Assembly: GCA_017893485.1 (NCBI GenBank)
Contig: CM030366.1
Span: forward strand, 98,108,585-98,172,584
Length of the DNA stretch: 64,000 nucleotides
Direction of reading: 5' to 3'
Origin: Hemerocallis citrina
Lineage: Eukaryota > Streptophyta > Magnoliopsida > Asparagales > Asphodelaceae
Part shown: positions 11,157 through 20,032 of the stretch, piece after piece
How positions within the stretch are numbered: position 1 is the stretch's first letter
Layout of the letters: each line of letters begins with the position of its first letter
The notes under the pieces: generated by a model
The model's database searches: none
Told to the model about the DNA's origin: nothing
What the model saw: the letters and a program-made list of their open reading frames with translations, nothing else
Made by a program: the position numbers and the translations under genes

Positions 11157-11697
11157 TAAACACAAAGAAAGCTACCAAATGGCTCTCATTAAATAAGGTT
11201 GAAATCAATGGTCTAGATCTAACCTCACAAAATATATATTCCCGTCCAAAAGTTTTCCCCCAAAACTCAAATTCAAATCCCCCAAAACAACTCCTTTATT
11301 TATTTATTTATTTATTTATTTATTTCTCTCTCTGTCTCTCTCTCATTCTCTCTTTATTTACTCATAAATTTATTTTTTCAGATTTTAGGTTTGTAAATTT
11401 TTAAATTTTTTATGTATTTTTTTATTGCTCATGTTACATTGAAAATAGCAAATATCTTATCAACAGTTAAATTTCATCATTTTTCACACTCAAAGTTCTA
11501 AAAAGTTGGATTTTACACCCCCATTTATAATTAATTTTCAACATATACTAATGGAAACATGAATTTTTATTTACAACTAATTATTGTTTTACTATTCAAA
11601 CTTGAGCTACATAATTGTTGTTTTACTGTTTACAAGAATTTCATATATTGTATCGTTCTGAAGACGTGCCTTAGGCACGTGCCCACAGGCAAATCTA

Positions 11698-11763
<66 letters not shown>

Positions 11764-11812
11764 GGTGTGATTGGGAATGAACCTTTTTTATTATTATTAT
11801 TATTACTATTAT
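11157..11812. other. AT-rich spacer with microsatellites
   Basis: Contains (TTTA)n at about 11296-11326 followed by a (TC)-rich stretch, a long (TG)n(TA)n run at 11699-11759 and (TTA)n at 11790-11812. No gene seen. The (TTA)n end is the left half of the target into which element A inserted. Confidence 0.7.
11699..11759. repeat. (TG)n(TA)n microsatellite
   Basis: About eight TG units followed by about 22 TA units. The open frames across it on both strands (Tyr-Ile and Thr-His repeats) are artefacts of the repeat. Confidence 0.95.
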
Positions 11813-12131
11813 TGTTAGGAAATAAACGATACAACGACACCACTTGTTAGGAAAATAGTGGAACTCTTCCCTTTGAGGATCTTGTTGAGTTATTCGATGT
11901 AATCAACAAAAACTACCAAGCATATATGAGATCATACCAAACACACCAAAGCACACACAAGTTTGTCCGAGTTGGGACTTTTGCCTTAATCCGGGGGAGA
12001 AGAAATCCGAAATATTATTCATTTAGAGAAGATACAAAATATTACAATTCTCATAACGACCATCTCTCAAACCTCACCAGCAAGTACTAGTTGTTTACAA
12101 TTGGAGAAACTCTTAAACTTTCTTCAATAAA

Positions 12132-12185
<54 letters not shown>

Positions 12186-12199
12186 CTCTCAATGGAGGC
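11813..12199 (-). repeat. 3' LTR of element A, first part
   Basis: Aligns base for base with the start of the LTR at 28379-29116 (TGTTAGGAAATAAACG against TGCTAGGAAACAAGCG) and breaks at the GAGGC duplication flanking element B. It contains a (CT)n expansion at 12135-12182 that is much shorter in the other LTR, so the microsatellite grew after insertion. Confidence 0.85.
12135..12182. repeat. (CT)n microsatellite inside an LTR
   Basis: About 24 CT units where the sister LTR near 28690 has only about four, so the length change post-dates retrotransposition. Confidence 0.95.
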
Positions 12200-12860
12200 G
12201 GTTGCCGCTAAATTTGGTGTGGGGGCAAACAGGTGAATTTATGGATTCTCAGGGAAACTGAATAGTAAACATGTATACCTGTTCCGTCGGTCTTCGATCG
12301 TTGATCCCGCCGCGGACCTGCAAAAAGTGCGAGACACCGGGGTTGTTCCCGGCGACGCACCCTCCGACGCTCAAGTCAGTAATCTGAAAAGACTATGAAA
12401 GAGCGCAAAAACTGGTGAAAGATTGATTACCTCTTAATGGAGATGGGTGGGGGGTATTTATAGGCGTCTTAGGGAACGGATTAGGAATGTAATCCTCGTG
12501 ACCTGATATGGAATATTCCCCCCGTAAACAGATTAGGAATGTAATCTGATGAGGTATATTCCCTGTAATCAGATAAGGAATTTAATCCCCAAATCCCAGT
12601 GAAGAGATAGACGTACATCAGGGCCGTTGATCAGGATTAATCAGGGACCCTAATCTTATCTTGTTGGGTCGGGTGTGCAGCGGTTAAGGACCCGCACCCT
12701 CTTGTTGGCGGATCCATTCGCGGGTTATTGGGTCCTTGGGGAAAAGATCCAATACCCATTTTGGATCCTTTTGTAGGGGAAATTACCGTTTTACCCCTGG
12801 GTTTCAAGATTCGTACCTGATTTGGACGGTTCCGATTAAACCCCGTTTTTAGCCATATCA
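12200..12860 (-). repeat. 3' LTR of element B
   Basis: 661 bp, same length as the other LTR. Its right edge reads CCATATCA (TGATATGG on the element's strand) next to the purine tract. The terminal base at the left is G where the other LTR has T (TGTTGCCGC), a point change. A run with TATTTATAGG near 12455, read on the plus strand, is the only TATA-like feature I noticed. Confidence 0.93.
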
Positions 12861-12875
12861 CGAGCCCCCCACTCC
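12861..12875 (-). promoter_or_regulatory. Polypurine tract of element B
   Basis: On the minus strand AGGAGTGGGGGGCTCG directly precedes the LTR start TGATATGG. This is the plus-strand DNA primer. The same arrangement follows LTR1 and LTR2 of element C (34903 and 36025). Confidence 0.9.
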
Positions 12876-13295
12876 TAAAGGCTAAATTTGATCGGCCTTT
12901 GAGGAGTAGTTTAACTGTTTTTGATGGCTAGCGGAGTTGTATCGGAGTTCAAATGAAGGGTTTGCGAATCTTGAGGGAGGTAGTGTGGTAATTCCTTATG
13001 ATCGGGTGGTGTTCTTGTGTGAATATCTTCTTAGCTTCGTAATCTCTCGGTGAACAGTTCTGTCGTTTTCCTCTGTCGAGAGTTGCGTTTACCGGCGCCA
13101 CAACTCCGACCCTTCCCAGAGCTTGACGACCAGGATGCCGAGGCCGGAGATCGGTTCGGCGATTCTTTCCGATGGGGAGAGGGACCTCGGCGTGGTCGCG
13201 AGCCTGGAGAGGGGGCTCGTCGAAGTTCGAAGGCCAGATTTCCCATGTACAGGGGGTCGGAACCAAGGGCGTTTGGCGGTCAATGTTAACCTTAG
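12876..13295 (-). other. Unique segment between PPT and tandem array in element B
   Basis: About 420 bp of non-repeated sequence. Frames are open on both strands between 12949 and 13289 but show no domain and overlap one another. I regard them as non-coding. Confidence 0.5.
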
Positions 13296-14800
13296 GCTTA
13301 TAATACGGTCGGTGGCAAGAACGCTCGGCAGCTGGTGCCGAGGCTCGAGACTTGGACCTTTTTTGGAGATCTTGACTGCCGAACTCAAGCCCGTAATACG
13401 GTCGGTGGCAAGAACGCTCGGGGCGGGCGCCGAACTCAAGTCCGTAATACGGTCGGTGTCAAAAACGCTCGGTAGCTGGTGCCGAGGCTTGAGACTTAGA
13501 AATGTTTTGGAGATCTTGACTGCCGAACTCAAGCCCGTAATACGGTCGGTGTCAAGAACGCTCGGCAGCTGGTGCCGAGGCTTGAGACTTAGAAATTTTT
13601 TGGAGATCTTGACTGCCGAACTCAAGCCCGTAATACGGTCGGTGGCAAGAACGCTCGGAGCGGGTGCCGAACTCAAGCCCGTAATACGGTCGGTGTCAAG
13701 AACGCTCGGCAGCTGGTGCCGAGGCTTGAGACTTAGAAATTTTTTTTGGAGATCTTGACTGCCGAACTCAAGCCGTAATATGGTCGGTGGCAAGAACGCT
13801 CGGAGCGGGTGCCGAACTCAAGCCCGTAATACGGTCGGTGTCAAGAACGCTCGGCAGCTGGTGCCGAGGCTTGAGACTTAGAAATTTTTTTGGAGATCTT
13901 GACTGCCGAACTCAAGCCCGTAATACGGTCGGTGGCAAGAACGCTCGGCAGCTGGCGCCGAGGCTTGAGACTTAGAAATTTTTTGGAGATCTTGACTGCC
14001 GAACTCAAGCCCGTAATACAGTCGGTGGCAAGAACGCTCGGAGCGGGTGCCGAACTCAAGCTCGTAATACGGTCGGTGTCAAGAACGCTCGGCAGCTGGT
14101 GCCGAGGCTTGAGACTTAGAAATTTTTTGGAGATCTTGACCGCCGAACTCAAGCCCGTAATACGGTCGGTGGCAAGAACGCTCGGCAGCTGGTGCCGAGG
14201 CTTGAGACTTAGAAATTTTTTGGAGATCTTGACTGCCGAACTCAAGCCCGTAATACGGTCGGTGGCAAGAACGCTCGGAGCGGGTGCCGAACTCAAGCCC
14301 GTAATACGGTCGGTGTCAAGAACGCTCGACAGCTGGTGCCGAGGCTTGAGACTTAGAAATTTTTTGGAGATCTTGACCGCCGAACTCAAGCCCGTAATAC
14401 GGTCGGTGGCAAGAACGCTCGGAGCGGGTGCCGAACTCAAGCCCGTAATACGGTCGGTGTCAAGAACGCTCGGCAGCTGGAGCCGAGGCTTGAGACTTAG
14501 AAATTTTTTGGAGATCTTGACTGCCGAACTCAAGCCCGTAATACGGTCGGTGGCAAGAACGCTCGGAGCGGGTGCCGAACTCAAGCCCGTAATACGGTCG
14601 GTGTCAAGAACGCTCGGCAGCTGGTGCCGAGGCTTGAGGCTTGAGACTTGTCGATTCCGACAACGCAGAGGAAGTTGAAAGAGTTTTTGCTCTCTTCGAA
14701 AAAGTTTTGGGAGTCTGCCGAACCCACGCCCGCAAGACGGTCGGTGTCAAGAACGCTCGGCAGCTGGTGCCGAGGCTTGAGATTCGACGGTTCTGACGGA
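13296..14800. repeat. Tandem array of alternating 93-bp and 51-bp units
   Basis: About 19 copies of a core built on GTAATACGGTCGGTG. Long units (93 bp) carry a perfect hairpin, CTCGGCA-GCTGG-TGCCGAG, followed by TTGAGACTTAGAAATTTT; short units (51 bp) replace it with GGAGCGGGTGCCGA. Long and short mostly alternate (144-bp pairs), for example core starts at 13391, 13442, 13535, 13628 and 13679. Both lengths are multiples of three, so frames stay open for hundreds of codons on both strands. The array lies between the antisense gene promoter and the 3' LTR. Confidence 0.95.
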
Positions 14801-14996
14801 TGTGACGGCCCCTGGGTTTCTGACAGATGTGACGTCCATTAATGCTGCGTCCCCTGGGCTTCTGCTGACGTGACTGTCATTAATGAGCCGTTTGGCCAGG
14901 CGTGGCAAACAAGGCGACGGTTGGGGTCGCCTTTTGTCACTTTGTGGAGGTGGGCCTGTGGTAAAAGCCCATTAGCCTCGATTGACGCGCTGGCTC

Positions 14997-15005
14997 TATA
15001 TAAAA
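14997..15005 (+). promoter_or_regulatory. TATA box of the antisense gene
   Basis: TATATAAAA preceded by CTC and followed by a C-rich stretch, a classic plant TATA context. It lies about 150 bp before the first ATG of the plus-strand gene and is the only strong TATA box in this unique segment (14800-15156). It supports transcription of the antisense genes from inside the element, independently of the LTR. Confidence 0.65.
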
Positions 15006-15156
15006 CCCCCACCCCCTCTTCATTTTTCACTTTTCAACTCTTCGCTCTGTTGTTTTCGTTTGAAATTGCTAGAGCTCCAGGTGATCGCTGACCTTTTTTC
15101 GGCGAGCTTTCCGACGACATCTCCGTTCAAGGTAACTTATATTTTAGTTTCTAAAC

Positions 15157-17283
15157 ATGTCTGTCTCCGTCTCCTCTTCTTCGTCCGAGCCCTCCCTTGA
15201 AGTCGCCGAAGCTCCGACTTCTAGCCGACCTCACAAAAGCAAGAAGGTGTTCGGCAAAGATTCTGTCGTGGAGGAGCCGAAGCGCATGCCGGAGTTCGGC
15301 AGATTACCGGGGCCGCTGACTGGGCTTCACAGGGTTCGGGAACTTCCGGAGGAGGACGCCAAACGCATTGTGTATGGGAGGGCCCGGTCGTTCGAGGAGA
15401 ATGCGGCGAGGGAGACGACAGAGGCCGACGAGACGGTGTCGATCCTCAGCGAAGATGACTTGGGAGTGATCCGGGGTTGCCTTCAGATCCCGAAGGAGTA
15501 CGAGCTTATGTTGCCGGGTCCCGGGGTTAGGGCCAACTCGCCGATGCCGGTGACCGTGTGTTGCTGGCCAGTCGACGCCTTTATCGCCGGGGCTCGGCTG
15601 CCCCTCCATCCGTTCGCGGTTGCTGTATTAAGCTGGCTCGGGGTCAGCCCCATCCAGCTTATGCCGAACGCATGGAGGGTGATAAACGGCTTCGTACTAC
15701 ACTGCCAAGCCGCTGGGATTCAGCCGGAGCTGAACGTGCTTCGGACCATCTACCAGCTACATCAAGGGAATAGGTCGGCGTACCGGTACTATTTGACTCC
15801 GAGGCACGGAGGCAGGCTCGTTGTGTGCCCTGATTCCATCAAGTACTGGCGCGAGAAGTACCTTCTGGTACGTAGTCCGGAGGCCTGGCCCATTCCCGTT
15901 AGTTGGGTGGAGGGTGTGCCGAAGAAGGTGAAGGCGCTGCCGACACTTCGGCCCGAAGAGGAGGAGGCTGTACGGGTACTCCTGGGTCGGCCGAAGCTTG
16001 ACTGGAAGGATCTGACCGAGGACGTCCTGTTTAAGGGAGGGCTCGTTCATGCCGATCCCAGTATGCGGCTTCCTTTATTTATTATTGTTGTTTTACTTCT
16101 CGTGCTTCATTTTTTCATGACTTGTTCCGAACTAATCTACTTGTCTTATGGTGCAGAGTCTATGGATTATCAGGCGGTGTTGGCGCTGAGGGCAGGCCTC
16201 GCCAATAAGGCACCGAAGAAGAGGAAGAGGGTGGTCTCCAAGCTGCCGACGTCAAAGGCTCCGAAGGCTACCGAGGTGACCGAGGAGGTGGAGATCCTGG
16301 AGAGCCCGGCCCCTGATGGCGTGGTCGCTTCGACGTCGACCAGGGTCGGCGAATTTCCCATCGCCGCAGCCCTCAATATGCCGACGCCACCGCTGACGAG
16401 GGTGGCGGAGGAGCTCCTGACCGAGGCTCACAAAAGGATCCACGTCCCGGACTGGCAAGTTCAGAAGCATGACGGGTTCCTCGGCAATTCTTTGGCGAGC
16501 ATGGAGGCCATCAAGCACCTCGCCACGCCGAAGGATCGGGCGGCCATGGAGGCCGGACGGGAGGGAGACGACGTTATCGAGATAGCGCGCTCGGCGGTGT
16601 CGGTGAGTGTTGGATCCATCCCCCCCCCCCTTTTTATGCCGAACTTCTTAAGTTATAATTTTTATGACTTTCTTGCCTTCTAATCGCAGATCGTCGTTCA
16701 CTTTGGGCACCTTACCGAGAGGCTGGCGGCCCAGGAGAAGGAGATGAAGAAGGAGAACGACCAAGCTCAGAAGGAGAAGGCCCAGATAAGGAACGAGCTC
16801 GACAAGCTCGAATTGAATTTTGAGGCGAAGTCGGCGAGGGTTGCCTAGCTCGAGGACAGGGTTGCGACGCTGGAGGACAACCTTCGTCAGCAAAAGGAGG
16901 AGGCGGCCAGGCAGTTGGCGGAGGCTGCCGAGGCCAAAGCGGCGGCGGTGAAGCAGGCGGAGGATGCGACCTTGGAGAAGGCGCAAGGCTTCCTCGCCCA
17001 GAACATGGCCAAGGCCTTCGCCGATGCTATCGCCCGGGTGACGGAGGCCTACCCCAACGTGGACTGCTCGGGTTGGAGGCTGTTCCCGGGGCACGTTGAA
17101 GGCTTCGACCCCGAATCGGAGGGAGAGGAAGAAGAAGAAGAGGAGAGGGGCGACGACGATCCTGTGGCGGATCCCCCCGCCGGAGTTCAGGGGTCGGTGG
17201 TTACCCCATTGGCGACGGTGGCCCCTTCGGAAGTGTCGTCCCCGACCCCCGCTCGCCGCCCCGGGAAAGTGGTCGAGCCCTGA
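15157..17283 (+). CDS. Antisense ORF 1 of a Tat element: gypsy-type transposon-domain protein with coiled coil
   Basis: A plus-strand gene inside element B, opposite to gag-pol. I read three exons: 15157-16060, 16157-16602 and 16690-17283, with introns GTATGC...GTGCAG (96 nt) and GTGAGT...TCGCAG (87 nt); splicing gives 647 codons plus stop. Residues about 90-285 carry a conserved core (Pro-Val-Thr ... Phe-Ile-Ala-Gly-Ala-Arg-Leu-Pro-Leu-His-Pro-Phe ... Pro-Asn-Ala-Trp-Arg) that resembles the plant family called putative gypsy-type transposon (Transposase_28). Residues about 450-600 are Lys/Glu/Ala-rich coiled coil, and the tail is acidic. One in-frame TAG at 16846-16848 (codon 503, probably from CAG) cuts the coiled coil. 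Antisense extra ORFs are known in Tat-type elements; their function is not known. Start chosen as the first ATG after the TATA box. Confidence 0.7.
16061..16156 (+). other. Intron 1 of antisense ORF 1 (96 nt, in frame)
   Basis: GTATGC donor, T-rich body with a CTAAT branch-like site, GTGCAG acceptor. The translated intron is a run of Leu/Ile/Val/Phe quite unlike the flanking protein, which is why I call it an intron. Its length is a multiple of three without a stop, so retention would add 32 hydrophobic residues and not break the frame. Confidence 0.7.
16603..16689 (+). other. Intron 2 of antisense ORF 1 (87 nt)
   Basis: GTGAGT donor and TAATCGCAG acceptor around a C12-13 run and AT-rich sequence. 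The unspliced frame stops inside it (after 16680). Removing it joins the frame, at phase 0, to the coiled-coil segment. Confidence 0.7.
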
Positions 17284-17598
17284 CTCCGTTTGTTGTTTCT
17301 TTTTTTTTTGTTTTTTGACGTGTAATGCCTAATAGCGGACTGGCCACCGCTACCCTTTTTTTCTTTTGAAATGAATGAAAAACACAACTTTTTGGGCTCG
17401 ATCTCGTGTCTTTGTCTGTTGACTGTCGAACGCTCGAGCATTTGTTCGAAAGAACTCCCGAGGTCTGGGACTTAGACGACGTCTGAATTTTTGTTGCTTG
17501 TTTGCATTTCTTTTCAGCTCGCGGTGGTAACTCGGGACATCGAGCGCCCTCGCTCGGATGGTAAGGTCGGGACCGAGGTTGGTTTGAAGGCGACGAGG

Positions 17599-18438
17599 AT
17601 GTGCTTGGCGAAGTGTCGAGAGCGGCTTTTCGAAGTCGAGCTCGGATTGCACCGAGCCGAGGAAGAGCGGAACCAGCTTCAGCTCATACTTGGTCAGCGA
17701 GATCTCGACATCCAGTGCTTGGAGGGCAGGATCGCCGAGATGACCACCTCAGGAGGGGAAGATGGTTCGCCGGTTGCCTTTACCAAAGGGCTTCGGACCA
17801 AGTGTTTTCGCCATACTTTGTCGAAGGTGACGGCGGAGAGGGATGGCTTGCTCTCGGAGATCCATCATCTACGAACCGTGGAGGCGGGGCTTCGGACTGA
17901 GGGGGAAGCGTTAGCCTCGACGGTGGCCAAGTTGACTACCGAGCGGGATGAGCTTACTGCCGAGGTCGATGTGTTGAAGAGGGCTACGGTGGACAGGGGC
18001 ATCGAGGTTACCCACCTTCGGCGCCTCGTGGCGAATCGCTCCGATGCCCGGAGTTCCGCAACGCCGCCTCGCTTCGAGGTCGACGTCGGGGACGGCTCGT
18101 TGCGAGGCCGGATCTCAGAACTAGAGGCGGAGGTAGCCCGGCTCAAACCACGTTCGGGGCCAATCAATGTCAGGAGCACTTCATGTACTCGTGCGGAGAG
18201 CGACCGCGGCATTTCATTTTACGAGATGGCGACCCGTCCGCCCCTCGGCCATCCAAGCCCGGGAGATGCGCAAAGTTCCGTGGCCATTTCGTCGAGCGGC
18301 GCATCCGTCGGCGTGGCTGCCAGAAGCAGTGCCGAGGACACGTCCCAACTTGCTGGCCTGGGATCGGGTTCCGGAGGCAAACGTCGCCGACCTCAAGTGT
18401 CCTTGAAGAGGAGCATCCCTGCGCCTCGGAGGCGTTGA
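17599..18438 (+). CDS. Antisense ORF 2 of a Tat element: coiled-coil protein
   Basis: An open plus-strand frame extends from 17518 to 18438 with no ATG before 17599. It follows TTTGCATTTCTTTTCAG (ending 17517), a strong 3' splice site, so it may be a downstream exon of a spliced transcript rather than a separate gene; the ATG at 17599 is only the first in frame. The protein is about 280 residues: long heptad-rich Glu/Leu/Arg helices over the first two thirds, then a Ser/Gly-rich region ending in a basic tail (Gly-Lys-Arg-Arg-Arg ... Pro-Arg-Arg-Arg). I recognise no domain. A third possibility is that it is the true C-terminal exon of antisense ORF 1, joined by a donor before the stop at 17281. 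Confidence 0.55.
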   Translation: MCLAKCRERLFEVELGLHRAEEERNQLQLILGQRDLDIQCLEGRIAEMTTSGGEDGSPVAFTKGLRTKCFRHTLSKVTAERDGLLSEIHHLRTVEAGLRTEGEALASTVAKLTTERDELTAEVDVLKRATVDRGIEVTHLRRLVANRSDARSSATPPRFEVDVGDGSLRGRISELEAEVARLKPRSGPINVRSTSCTRAESDRGISFYEMATRPPLGHPSPGDAQSSVAISSSGASVGVAARSSAEDTSQLAGLGSGSGGKRRRPQVSLKRSIPAPRRR

Positions 18439-18530
18439 TGGCTCCGAGTTCAGTGTCTTGTAATCTTCGCTTTTCAGCTCCTTGTAATCTTTAGTACCTT
18501 GTAATATTGATGTATGTAAGGGTTGCTTTT

Positions 18531-18536
18531 AATAAA
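18531..18536 (+). terminator. Poly(A) signal of the antisense genes
   Basis: AATAAA about 95 bp after the stop of antisense ORF 2, preceded by three TTGTAAT repeats (near 18460-18515), a pattern typical of plant far-upstream and near-upstream elements. Together with the TATA box at 14997 it outlines a 3.5-kb plus-strand transcription unit. Confidence 0.55.
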
Positions 18537-18599
18537 ATTGGAATCGATTTAATCGTCGCTGTATCGTAGTTGCCCAATTTTTGCTCTAGTCGTGGAGTT

Positions 18600-18890
18600 G
18601 TGGAACCGAGGTTTGAGATTTGGCATTTTTTGACTGGTCTTGACTGCCGAACTCAGGCCCGTAATACGATCGGTGGCAAGAACGCTCGGCGCGGGTGCCG
18701 AACTCACGCCCGTAATACGGTCGGTGTCAAGAATGCTCGGTAGCTAGTGCCGAGGCTTGAGACTTGTTGATTTCTCGATTGATCTTGACTGCCGAACTCA
18801 AGCGCGTAATACGGTCGGTGGCTAGAATGTTCGGCGCGGGTGCCGAACTCACGCCCGTGATGCGGTCGGTGTCAAGAATGTTCGGCAACC
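18600..18890. repeat. Outlying copies of the 93/51-bp repeat
   Basis: About four to five core copies (GTAATACGRTCGGTG and variants) of the array at 13296-14800, here on the other side of the antisense genes and more diverged. They run directly into the next array. The same family thus brackets the antisense transcription unit. Confidence 0.85.
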
Positions 18891-19857
18891 AAGTGTGGGA
18901 GTCCGAACCATTCAACGGCTGTGGGAGCAATCCCGAATGGCGAACTACTTCTAGTTCGCTTAGGAGCAAACTTGCAAAGTAGAATCGAGCCAAGTGTTGG
19001 ACTCCGAACCATCATTAATTCAGGAGGCGTAGGAGCAATTCCGAATGGCGAATCACTTCTAGCTCGCTTAGTAGCGAACTTGCGAAGTGGAATCGAACCA
19101 AGTGTTGGACTCCGTACCATTCAACGGCTGTGGGAGCAATTCCGAATGGCGAACTACTTCTAGTTCGCTTAGGAGCGAACTTGCAAAGTAGAATCAAGCC
19201 AAGTGTTGGACTCCGGAACCATTGTTAATTCAGGAGGCGTAGGAGCAATTCCGAATGGCGAATCACTTCTAGCTCGCTTAGTAGCAAACTTGCGAAGTGG
19301 AATCGAACCAAGTGTTGGACTCCGTACCATTCAACGGCTGTGGGAGCAATTCCGAATGGCGAACTACTTCTAGTTCGCTTAGGAGCGAACTTGCAAAGTA
19401 GAATCGAGCCAAGTGTTGGACTCCGAACCATCGTTAATTCAGGAGGTATAGGAGCAATTCCGAATGGCGAATCACTTCTAGCTCGCTTAGTAGCGAACTT
19501 GCGAAGTGGAATCGAACCAAGTGTTGGACTCCGTACCATTCAACGGCTGTGGGAGCAATTCCGAATAGCGAACTACTTCTAGTTCGCTTAGGAGCGAACT
19601 TGCAAAGTAGAATCGAGCCAAGTGTTGGACTCCGGAACCATTGTTAATTCAGGAGGCGTAGGAGCAATTCCGAATGGCGAATCACTTCTAGCTCGCTTAG
19701 TAGCGAACTTGCGAAGTGGAATCGAACCAAGTGTTGGACCCCGTACCATTCAACGGCTGTGGGAGCAATTCCGAATGGCGAACTACTTCTAGTTCGCTTA
19801 GGAGCGAACTTGCAAAGTAGAATCGAGCCAAGTGTTGGACTCCGGAACCATTGTTAG
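18891..19857. repeat. Tandem array of 101/108-bp dimers
   Basis: Unit starts (AAGTGTTGGAC) fall at 18992, 19100, 19201, 19310, 19411, 19519, 19620, 19729 and 19830, that is alternating 108-109 and 101 bp: a dimeric higher-order repeat of about 209 bp. Each unit holds a perfect hairpin GTTCGCT-TAGG-AGCGAAC or its diverged form (TCGCTTAGTAGCGA). Dimers are nearly identical, suggesting recent expansion or exchange. It lies between the antisense genes and the end of pol. Confidence 0.95.
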
Positions 19858-20032
19858 GTTAAAGAGTTAAAAGCAGAGAGATGTAATAGCAGTAAAAATA
19901 TGAAAAAACTTTATTTATTAATATCTAATTCTCGGCCGCTTCTAAAGTTTCTAGCCGTTATTACAATGGAAAAAATAAACGAAGAAATCACTACTAGCAA
20001 AAGGAAGGGAATGGTTCGACATCTCGAGTTAC
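19858..20032 (-). other. 3' side of gag-pol
   Basis: 175 bp of AT-rich sequence between the stop of gag-pol and the array, with TTTATTTATTAATA at 19910-19924. No feature recognised. Confidence 0.5.

Noticed and set aside
11607..11843. Frames through the (TG)n(TA)n run
   Set aside because: Tyr-Ile and Thr-His repeats are microsatellite artefacts.
13089..14678. Long open frames on both strands (211-262 codons) suggesting a repetitive protein
   Set aside because: They follow from unit lengths divisible by three. Frames exist on both strands at once and are broken by indels in T runs.
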